Origin: Bacilli bacterium
Lineage (GTDB): Bacteria; Bacillota_I; Bacilli_A; RF39; UBA660
Assembly (NCBI GenBank): GCA_900772445.1
Contig: CAAHEL010000038.1
Location: 1-10,626 of the forward strand
Length of the DNA: 10,626 bases
Reading direction: 5' to 3'
This document shows, piece by piece, positions 5,296-10,626 of this stretch (position 1 is the first letter of the stretch; every line of letters begins with the position of its first letter). The notes under the pieces are model-generated. The model had not been told where the DNA came from, searched no databases, and saw only the letters and a program-made list of their open reading frames with translations. A program made the position numbers and the translations under genes.

Positions 5296-5302
5296 TTCGA
5301 CA
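5296..5302 (-). promoter_or_regulatory. Spo0A box 2 upstream of spoIIAA
   Basis: A second perfect TGTCGAA, again in the context ATGTCGAAT, lies 26 bases from the first in the same orientation. It starts four bases beyond the stop codon of the neighbouring surface-protein gene, so the pair fits entirely in the intergenic gap. Confidence 0.75.
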
Positions 5303-5305
5303 TTT

Positions 5306-6412
5306 TTAATATACAAACTTCTTAACAAAATATCCTAAAAGACCTAAACCAAGAAAATAAAGACTAAAATAACTATTTTCTTTTTCTATACCAGTCTTAA
5401 CTAACTCATTTGTGTCGTTGTTATTTATAATATCGTTATTAATAACATTATTTTTTTGGTTATTGTTTTTGTTTTTGTTATCGTTATTTTTGTCATTATT
5501 ATGATCTTTATCATTATCACTGTTGTTATCATTATTTAATTTTACTTTATAAAAAATTTTGTAATCATCTTCATCTTTTTTTAATTCTGATTTTAAATTA
5601 TCAGTAACATTAATATCATCAATACTAGCATAATATTCATCATCTATATACGTTCTATGAATGTTATAATTAAATTTTTTAATCTCTCTATATTTACATA
5701 CTTCTTCACTAGATAATACTTTATGATATTTATCATTTTGAATATTATATCCTGTTAATATATCACCATTTAATGGTTTCATTACATAATTGCTATTTTT
5801 ATTATATTTTTTAATACTAGATTTACCATCAATAATTGCAATGACATCACTATCCGACATTCCTCGTTGCTTATTTAAGTATAATTGATAATTTAAATTT
5901 CTGTTATCTAAATCTATGTAAATATTATGGTTTATAAATTCAAGTGGGTTTTCTAGAGAAATAATTAATAAACCTCCAGTATTTATGATGTTATTATTAA
6001 TATTGACATTAATTCCTCCTAGTATATTATGATTTATTAAAGTATCATTATCATATATCTTAATACTTTTTATATTCATTTGTTTATTACTAACATTTTT
6101 AAGCATTATAATATTAATTTTAGCAATAGTTTGATATTTGTCTTCACTACCATATAATATATCATAATCACTAGAACAGTCCTCAGTCCATTCAGAATAT
6201 TCTCCGTATTTAACATTATTATCATCTACAAATTCATATTTACCTTCAGTATCACTAACTAAATATTCACCATCCTTTCTTTCAAAATAGTATCTATATC
6301 GATATTCGGTTATCACATTTTCTCCCTCAATTTTTTCTTCTTGCCATTCATCTGCTTTAACTATATTAATAAACATAAGTCCTGCAAATAAAACAAATAA
6401 TATTTTTTTCAT
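5306..6412 (-). CDS. Secreted surface protein with Asn/Asp-rich linker and LVKTG sorting-like signal
   Basis: This 368-residue protein has an export signal (MKKILFVLFAGLMFINIVKA, likely cleaved after Ala20). A body of unknown fold follows (about 21-290), mostly beta-like with two or three cysteines and no family I recognise. Residues about 291-336 are a low-complexity tract of Asn, Asp and Lys, suited to spanning the wall. The C-terminus has LVKTG (337-341), a hydrophobic segment (about 347-361) and a final KKFVY, the layout of a sortase signal but with Val in place of the Pro of LPXTG. The start has AAAGGAG six bases upstream. No clear terminator follows before the Spo0A boxes of spoIIAA. 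Anchoring by sortase is inference; a simple membrane tail is the alternative. Confidence 0.8.
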   Translation of the reverse strand: MKKILFVLFAGLMFINIVKADEWQEEKIEGENVITEYRYRYYFERKDGEYLVSDTEGKYEFVDDNNVKYGEYSEWTEDCSSDYDILYGSEDKYQTIAKINIIMLKNVSNKQMNIKSIKIYDNDTLINHNILGGINVNINNNIINTGGLLIISLENPLEFINHNIYIDLDNRNLNYQLYLNKQRGMSDSDVIAIIDGKSSIKKYNKNSNYVMKPLNGDILTGYNIQNDKYHKVLSSEEVCKYREIKKFNYNIHRTYIDDEYYASIDDINVTDNLKSELKKDEDDYKIFYKVKLNNDNNSDNDKDHNNDKNNDNKNKNNNQKNNVINNDIINNNDTNELVKTGIEKENSYFSLYFLGLGLLGYFVKKFVY

Positions 6413-6463
6413 TTTTTGCTCCTTTCTCTTCCCCTTTTTTCTTATAAAACTTACCTCCCTTCT

Positions 6464-6491
6464 ACTATAATTATTATAGATAACTTTTCAA
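6464..6491 (-). promoter_or_regulatory. Candidate promoter of the LVKTG surface protein
   Basis: On the minus strand, TTGAAA (6486-6491) and TATAGT (6464-6469) are separated by 16 bases. A perfect TATAAT also occurs within the spacer (6473-6478) but lacks a good -35. The leader of about 45 bases is purine-rich and contains an additional GGGAGG not followed by a start codon. Confidence 0.4.
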
Positions 6492-6519
6492 ATTACTTCT
6501 AAAATTTTAAAAAAATTCA

Positions 6520-6542
6520 TTTTGGTAATAATTTTACCAAAA
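6520..6542 (-). terminator. Second tandem GGTAA/TTACC hairpin
   Basis: TTTTGGTAA (6520-6528) and TTACCAAAA (6534-6542) are perfect 9-bp arms around a 5-base loop. On the minus strand it is followed by TGAATTTTTTT. It shares its stem core TTGGTAA with the hairpin at 6550-6574, so it looks like a duplicated or back-up terminator. Confidence 0.5.
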
Positions 6543-6574
6543 ATAAAAAATCTCGGTAAATATATTACCAAGAT
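6543..6574 (-). terminator. Intrinsic terminator of the dCMP deaminase gene
   Basis: On the minus strand, ATCTTGGTAA-TATAT-TTACCGAGAT (6550-6574) is a 10-bp stem with one U-G pair, followed by TTTTTATTTTT. It lies about 50 bases after the comEB stop codon. Confidence 0.75.
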
Positions 6575-6624
6575 TATAATAACAATTGTTCGTTATATTT
6601 TTAATTTTTTAAACAAATGTTTGT

Positions 6625-7131
6625 CTATTCTAAATTAAGAGTTAAAGTTTTTCCTTTTTCTATGTCTAAATGTTCGTAAGTAACACCACAAGTATCAAAT
6701 AATCTCTTGGAAGCAATAACTCCTTCGGTATCTTTGTATTTATCACTTAAATATATTACTTTTTTAATTCCTGACTGAATAATTAATTTAGCACATTCAT
6801 TACAAGGAAATAAATCAACGTATATTTTAGCGCCTTCCAAATCTTTCTTATTACCTCTAAAATTAAGAATAGCATTCATTTCTGCGTGACAGACAAATAA
6901 ATACTTAGTTTCTAATGCTGCCCCTTGTCTATCCCAAGGAAAATACTTATCATCAAAACCATTTGGTGCTCCATTATAACCAATAGATAAAATTCTATTA
7001 TCATTACTTACTATACAAGCACCTACTTGAGTTGATGGGTCTTTACTTCTTTTTGCAGATAATTTAGCAACACCCATAAAATACTCATCCCAAGTTAAAT
7101 AATCTTCTCTTTGTTTATTAAATTCCTTCAT
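6625..7131 (-). CDS. comEB: dCMP deaminase (ComEB family)
   Basis: This zinc enzyme deaminates dCMP to dUMP, feeding thymidylate synthesis. The product is 168 residues. The cytidine/deoxycytidylate deaminase signature is complete: 'DPSTQVGACIV' (31-41), 'GYNGAPNGFDD' (51-61), 'CHAEMNAIL' with the zinc ligand His82 and catalytic Glu84, and 'PCNEC' with zinc ligands Cys110 and Cys113. 'GVTYEHLDI' closes the fold. The start has GGAGG four bases upstream. It has its own promoter, overlapping the stop codon of the PBP gene, and its own terminator, so it is a single-gene unit. Its pyrimidine role is shared with cmk nearby, though they are not in one operon. The competence name is by homology only; no competence gene is adjacent. 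Confidence 0.96.
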   Translation of the reverse strand: MKEFNKQREDYLTWDEYFMGVAKLSAKRSKDPSTQVGACIVSNDNRILSIGYNGAPNGFDDKYFPWDRQGAALETKYLFVCHAEMNAILNFRGNKKDLEGAKIYVDLFPCNECAKLIIQSGIKKVIYLSDKYKDTEGVIASKRLFDTCGVTYEHLDIEKGKTLTLNLE

Positions 7132-7146
7132 AATACCTCCATAATT

Positions 7147-7175
7147 AATATAGCATAATATTTAATTTTAGTCTA
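7147..7175 (-). promoter_or_regulatory. Promoter of comEB
   Basis: On the minus strand, TAGACT (7170-7175) and TATATT (7147-7152) are 17 bases apart, with TGC before the -10 (extended). The -35 contains the PBP stop codon (TAG). The predicted start near 7140 coincides with the first base of the Shine-Dalgarno GGAGG, giving a leader of about nine bases. Confidence 0.6.
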
Positions 7176-9302
7176 TCCATTTAACTCAAAAAATTTATTT
7201 ACTGCATTAGCACTTATTCTTTTAGTAACTGAACTTTGATATTCATAACTAGAATTATGACTAATATCAGGACTAACAACCACAATACTCATAATAGGAT
7301 TATCCGTTGGTGAATAGCCTACAAAAGATGAAGTAATTGTTTCAGTATCAACTTTACCATCATTATCAGTATCAATAAAACTTTGACTAGTACCAGTCTT
7401 ACCACTTGAATTAGTATAATTACCCATATAACCATAACCAAGTCCATCACTAACTACTCTAGAAAAACCATATCTTACTCTTTCAATATATTTTTCTTCA
7501 ACATCAACCGTCCCTAATTTAACTTTTTTTGCTTCATAGATAGCATCTCCTAAAGTACCAGTATTTGATGGAGAATGAATTTCTTTTAATAAATAAGGTT
7601 GGTATCTTGTTCCACCGTTAGCAAGAGTATTAATATATTGAGATAATTGTATTGGCGTATAAGTATCATATTGTCCTATAGCAAAATCAAGTAAATGGCC
7701 TGGTAACTTACTAGTACCAGAGTATCCTAAACTTTCTATTGGTAAATCAATACCGGTCTTAATACCTAAACCAAATTCAGCATACATATTTCTATATTTA
7801 TCAAAAGCATCAGCACTTAAATTAAGAGACTCATTATACTTATATTCACCATTACCAACTTTAATTGCAATTTTATATTGATAAGTATTCGAAGAAAACC
7901 TAAGTGCATACACATCATCAATATTACCCATAGTCCTCCAAGAACATTTTTCTGGAGTATCTTTAATTTTTATACACTCATCAAGTAAAGTAGTCCCAAT
8001 ATCAATTGCTCCATACTTATATCCTACTAACATCGAAGCACCCTTTACTACTGAACCTGGAGTTACTGGTAGCGTTGATATACCTGGAGTATAATCTACC
8101 ACAAATAAACTACCATCATCATCTACTCTTACTTGCTTACCACTCATTGCTAAAACTTCCCCAGTATTAGGGTCTGATATTATAACAAAACTACGATTAT
8201 AATATTCAGTATTTGCTTCCATTTTAGCATTTAATACCTCGTTAGCAAGCATTTCATCTAAATACTTTTGTAAATTAATATCAATAGTAAGAACAATATC
8301 ATTACCTCTTTTACCTTGAGATACAAGTTCGTAATTATGATTATTTGTTACTTTATAAACGGCTTTAGTACCCTTTAAATAATTTTCATATTGATATTCT
8401 AAATAACTAATACCAACTCTATCATCTAAACTATAACCGTTCTTTAAATAATAATTAGCAAGTTCAGCAGGAATACCTTGAGAATTCGAAGATACACTAC
8501 CTAAAATAGTTTTAAAAGTATTACCATATAAATAAACTCTTTCCCAGTCAAGTTTAGTATTAAAACCACGTAAAGTATCAACATTTTCTGAAATATAAGC
8601 ATATTCTTCTTCAGTAACATCACTATTTTTAATTACTTTTTCGGCATAAGAATAACCTTTATTCATTAAATAATAAATATACGCTGCTTCTTTATCTAAA
8701 TCATTAAAACTATTTAATTCTTCTTCAGTAATTCTTTCATAAATTAACTCTAAAATATCATCATCAGTTAATTTTCTTTTAGTTTTCTTTTTCCATTCTA
8801 AATCAGTTATTTTCTTTAAACTTTCTTCTTTGTTATTCAAATACCAGAATTCTTTTAATCTTTTTTCTGTTAACTTGTCATAATTAACATTAATGTTTTC
8901 TGCAATAGTATAGGCAAGTTTTATCTCATCATCAGTCTTAATACCATTTTCTTTCTTATAGTATATTGTTTTAACTGCTTCATTATCTACAAGCAAATTA
9001 TAATTTCTATCATATATTCTACCTCTTGGGGTACTGGTACTTTCAATAGTTTTTTCAACACTATATGCTAATTTTTCTACATATTTAGTATTATCTATTA
9101 CTTGTAATTTAAATAACCTAAATGAAATAATAGAAAAAAATAAAACTATCAAAGCAGTAATTATCATATATCTTTTTTCAATAATCTCAGGTAAATACTT
9201 ATGAGTATCTTTTCTTTTCTTGTTTACTGTTTTTAAATTATTCTTTTTTACTATCTTTTTCTTTTTACTTATCTTATTTATTGGTCTATTTCTTTTTAAC
9301 AC
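7173..9302 (-). CDS. Class B penicillin-binding protein (PBP2/SpoVD-type transpeptidase)
   Basis: This DD-transpeptidase cross-links peptidoglycan and works with a SEDS polymerase. Counting from ATG 9314, a basic cytoplasmic tail (1-48) precedes one membrane helix (about 50-66), the dimerisation domain ('TPRGRIYDRNYNLL' at 95-108, 'DRVGISYLEYQYENYLKG' at 298-315), and the transpeptidase domain with the complete triad: Ser421-Val-Val-Lys424, Ser474-Ser-Asn476 and Lys639-Thr-Gly641. Directly after KTGTS is an insert with an EF-hand-like loop (DTDNDGKVD, 648-656). I favour the GTG at 9302 (protein 709 residues) because GGTGAT (9307-9312) lies four bases upstream and the predicted transcription start near 9313 leaves no room for ATG 9314. 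Elongation, division or spore role is unresolved. Confidence 0.93.
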   Translation of the reverse strand: MLKRNRPINKISKKKKIVKKNNLKTVNKKRKDTHKYLPEIIEKRYMIITALIVLFFSIISFRLFKLQVIDNTKYVEKLAYSVEKTIESTSTPRGRIYDRNYNLLVDNEAVKTIYYKKENGIKTDDEIKLAYTIAENINVNYDKLTEKRLKEFWYLNNKEESLKKITDLEWKKKTKRKLTDDDILELIYERITEEELNSFNDLDKEAAYIYYLMNKGYSYAEKVIKNSDVTEEEYAYISENVDTLRGFNTKLDWERVYLYGNTFKTILGSVSSNSQGIPAELANYYLKNGYSLDDRVGISYLEYQYENYLKGTKAVYKVTNNHNYELVSQGKRGNDIVLTIDINLQKYLDEMLANEVLNAKMEANTEYYNRSFVIISDPNTGEVLAMSGKQVRVDDDGSLFVVDYTPGISTLPVTPGSVVKGASMLVGYKYGAIDIGTTLLDECIKIKDTPEKCSWRTMGNIDDVYALRFSSNTYQYKIAIKVGNGEYKYNESLNLSADAFDKYRNMYAEFGLGIKTGIDLPIESLGYSGTSKLPGHLLDFAIGQYDTYTPIQLSQYINTLANGGTRYQPYLLKEIHSPSNTGTLGDAIYEAKKVKLGTVDVEEKYIERVRYGFSRVVSDGLGYGYMGNYTNSSGKTGTSQSFIDTDNDGKVDTETITSSFVGYSPTDNPIMSIVVVSPDISHNSSYEYQSSVTKRISANAVNKFFELNG

Positions 9303-9306
9303 AATA

Positions 9307-9312
9307 ATCACC
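9307..9312 (-). promoter_or_regulatory. Ribosome-binding site favouring the GTG start of the PBP
   Basis: GGTGAT on the minus strand lies four bases before GTG 9302, the same spacing class as for spoVAC and the SEDS gene. The upstream ATG 9314 has no Shine-Dalgarno and would overlap this site. Confidence 0.5.
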
Positions 9313-9319
9313 ATAAATT

Positions 9320-9328
9320 ATTATATCA
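9320..9328 (-). promoter_or_regulatory. Extended -10 promoter of the PBP gene
   Basis: On the minus strand, TGATATAAT is a perfect consensus -10 (9320-9325) with an extended TGA. No good -35 lies at 17 bases (TACATA), as is common for extended -10 promoters. The start is predicted near 9313. Confidence 0.55.
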
Positions 9329-9357
9329 CGAATATATACATTTATGTAGTACCAAAG

Positions 9358-9383
9358 AAAAAAATATATAGCATTCTATATAT
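9358..9383 (-). terminator. Intrinsic terminator after the SH3b gene
   Basis: On the minus strand, ATATATAG-AATG-CTATATAT (9364-9383) is a perfect 8-bp AT-rich stem followed by a run of T to 9358. It begins inside the SH3b stop codon (9383-9385). Confidence 0.7.
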
Positions 9384-9778
9384 TATTCTTCAGTTTTTGT
9401 TTCTTCTTTAGGTTTTAATTCTTTAACATATAAATCTGTATCGTATTTTCCTACTATAAAGCCTTCGATATCGTTACTAGTTTTAATTTTGTACCAATAG
9501 TATCCAGCATTTTCACCTTCTGCTGAAGTATCTTCTGCGGTATCAAGTACAGTGTATATTTCTTTTTTATAAACTTTGCCTAATATATCAGAATGAGAGT
9601 TTGCTTCTTTTCTAATATTTATATAATCATTTATAACTTCGATTTGAAATACAGATTCATCTCTTTTATTAGACTGAACTATTACTTCTTCTTTATTCTT
9701 ATCTTTATTTAAAAGTAAAAATACCTCTCCCAAAATAATAACTAATAAAAAACAAATTAAAATTATCTTCTTCTTCAT
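9383..9778 (-). CDS. Membrane-anchored SH3b-domain protein
   Basis: This 131-residue protein has an N-terminal signal-anchor (MKKKIILICFLLVIILGEVF and following, about 1-24). No lipobox cysteine or obvious cleavage site is visible, so it probably stays membrane-bound with an external domain. Residues about 46-118 form a bacterial SH3 domain: 'DYINIRKEANSHSDILGKV' (RT-loop-like start), 'YTVLDTAED', 'YYWYKIKTSNDIEGFIVG' at about 93-110. Such domains usually bind cell-wall peptide or glycan. The C-terminus is a short Lys/Glu tail. Its Shine-Dalgarno AGGAGG is made of the last two Arg codons of cmk, and its ATG lies two bases after the cmk stop, so translation is coupled to cmk. A link to wall synthesis is suggested by the PBP gene that follows. 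Confidence 0.85.
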   Translation of the reverse strand: MKKKIILICFLLVIILGEVFLLLNKDKNKEEVIVQSNKRDESVFQIEVINDYINIRKEANSHSDILGKVYKKEIYTVLDTAEDTSAEGENAGYYWYKIKTSNDIEGFIVGKYDTDLYVKELKPKEETKTEE

Positions 9779-9780
9779 AT

Positions 9781-10422
9781 TTACCTCCTAATATAGGATA
9801 ACATTTTATTTAATGCTTCATCTAAATCTAAGTCAGTAGTATCAATAAAAATAGCATTATCAGGTTCAATAAAATTACCATCTTTGATATCCTTTTCATC
9901 TCTTTTTTTTATATCGTTATATATTTGTAGATATGTAACATTTTGTTTTTCTTTCAGTTCATTATATACTCTTTCTGCTCTTTTATCTAAAGTGCTAGAT
10001 AAATAAAATTTATAGTCAGCATCTGGAGCAATTCTAGTACCAATATCTCTTCCTTCGATTACAATGTTTCCTTCTTTAACAAATTTACCTTGGATTCTTC
10101 TAATCGCTGGTTTAATTACCGAATGATTAGCAATACTAGGAGTAAAAACAGAAACACTCTCTAGTCTAATTAAATCAGTAACATCATTATCATCTAAAAA
10201 AACTCTTTGCTTATTATCAATTATTTCAAAATCAATATTTAAGTTTACTATCTTATCTTCAAGTAATTCATCATCTAAACTAATTTCTTTATTCATCACT
10301 TTTAGAGCAATACATCTATAAATAGACCCTGAATTCAAATATTTTAAATTAAGTTTAGATGCTAAATTAAACGCTAACGTACTCTTACCAGTCGCAGACA
10401 TTCCATCTATTGCTATTACCAT
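9781..10422 (-). CDS. cmk: Cytidylate kinase
   Basis: Cmk phosphorylates CMP and dCMP with ATP in pyrimidine metabolism. At 213 residues it is near the usual 220. It has the P-loop GMSATGKST (7-15), the nucleotide-binding 'SGSIYR' (31-36; the family more often reads DTGAMYR, so the preceding Asp is Asn30-Ser31 here), 'VIEGRDIGTR' (121-130), 'APDADYKFYL' (132-141) and the lid 'DIKKRDEKD' (170-178). The start ATG has GAGG six bases upstream and a strong promoter before that. It is the first gene of a two-gene unit with the SH3b protein, unlike the usual neighbours (rpsA, der). Confidence 0.97.
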   Translation of the reverse strand: MVIAIDGMSATGKSTLAFNLASKLNLKYLNSGSIYRCIALKVMNKEISLDDELLEDKIVNLNIDFEIIDNKQRVFLDDNDVTDLIRLESVSVFTPSIANHSVIKPAIRRIQGKFVKEGNIVIEGRDIGTRIAPDADYKFYLSSTLDKRAERVYNELKEKQNVTYLQIYNDIKKRDEKDIKDGNFIEPDNAIFIDTTDLDLDEALNKMLSYIRR

Positions 10423-10448
10423 ATATACCTCACTTTTCTACAATATAA

Positions 10449-10477
10449 ATTATAGCATATTATTAAATTTATTACAA
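10449..10477 (-). promoter_or_regulatory. Promoter of cmk-SH3b operon
   Basis: On the minus strand, TTGTAA (10472-10477) and a consensus TATAAT (10449-10454) are exactly 17 bases apart, with TGC before the -10 (extended). Start is predicted near 10442, giving a leader of about 20 bases. Confidence 0.75.
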
Positions 10478-10480
10478 TAT

Positions 10481-10514
10481 AAAGAAAACTATAAGATTTC
10501 TCTCTATAGTTTTT
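10481..10514 (-). terminator. Intrinsic terminator of the right-edge gene, able to act both ways
   Basis: AAAACTATA (10485-10493) pairs with TATAGTTTT (10505-10513), and AGA with TCT inside, with one bulged C and a TTTC loop. On the minus strand the stem is followed by CTTTAT. On the plus strand it is followed by TTTT to 10514, so it may also act in that direction. Confidence 0.6.
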
Positions 10515-10519
10515 AAGTA

Positions 10520-10626
10520 TTACATAGTCTTAGCAATTTTCTTTATTTCACTGATGCTCTTACCAGTTGCTTCAGATATTTGATTTAAAGTAAAGCTGTT
10601 GTTTAACATATTCTTGATAATTGCCA
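10520..10626 (-). CDS. C-terminal end of a protein with an HTH-like tail (partial)
   Basis: Only the last 34 residues are in the window; the reading frame runs off the right edge and stops at TAA (10520-10522). The visible sequence, AIIKNMLNNSFTLNQISEATG followed by KSISEIKKIAKTM, looks like a helix-turn-helix-like tail of the kind that closes PD-(D/E)XK (Rpn-type) nuclease/transposase-like proteins ('IAKNML...S..QI.E.TGLS..EI'). That family guess rests on a short stretch. A terminator follows directly. Confidence 0.55.
   Translation of the reverse strand, partial: AIIKNMLNNSFTLNQISEATGKSISEIKKIAKTM

Noticed and set aside
5410..5540. Asn/Asp codon-rich stretch as a DNA repeat or CRISPR-like array
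   Set aside because: It lacks a regular repeat unit or spacers and simply encodes a low-complexity protein linker.
9220..9411. 63-codon hydrophobic reading frame on the plus strand
   Set aside because: It is antisense to the Lys-rich PBP N-terminus, which reads as Phe/Leu on the other strand, and crosses a terminator and promoter.

Overview
This is a very AT-rich, gene-dense stretch of a bacterial chromosome. It comes from a walled, low-G+C member of the Bacillota (Bacilli/Clostridia-like) that carries spore-formation genes. The wall is implied by a SEDS-family polymerase, a complete class B penicillin-binding protein and a possibly sortase-anchored surface protein. The sporulation signature is a SpoIIAA-like protein, a sigma-F-type sigma factor and SpoVAC/D/E. 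The base composition, small operons and very short leaders suggest a compact uncultured gut lineage (RF39-like Bacilli would fit), but that placement is inference.

Left part (1-1860). Two small minus-strand genes lie here: a truncated protein with a CYLT/DDNCYEL cysteine motif, and a 110-residue protein that may be GerQ-like. They are divergent from a plus-strand SEDS gene that appears to begin at an ATT codon. A strong hairpin terminator ends the SEDS gene against the end of spoVAE.

Sporulation block (1859-5302, all minus). Transcription order is spoIIAA, sigF, a small Xre-type regulator, then spoVAC-spoVAD-spoVAE. This resembles the linked spoIIA and spoVA operons of Bacillus, with two differences: spoIIAB, the anti-sigma kinase normally between spoIIAA and sigF, is absent, and an xre gene with its own terminator separates sigF from spoVA. 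Two perfect Spo0A boxes (TGTCGAA) lie upstream of spoIIAA. The expected logic is Spo0A~P activating spoIIAA-sigF in the predivisional cell, sigma-F acting in the forespore, and SpoVA moving dipicolinic acid into the spore.

Right part (5306-10626, all minus). Transcription order is a partial HTH-like C-terminus at the right edge, cmk coupled to an SH3b membrane protein, a class B PBP, a dCMP deaminase, and an Asn/Asp-rich surface protein with an LVKTG sorting-like signal. Most units have a recognisable hairpin terminator and an extended -10 promoter (TGN before the -10). Several predicted transcription starts fall at the Shine-Dalgarno sequence itself.

I see no rRNA, tRNA, CRISPR array, insertion sequence or prophage. 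The most unusual features are the missing spoIIAB, the perfect Spo0A boxes, the non-canonical SEDS start and the very short leaders.
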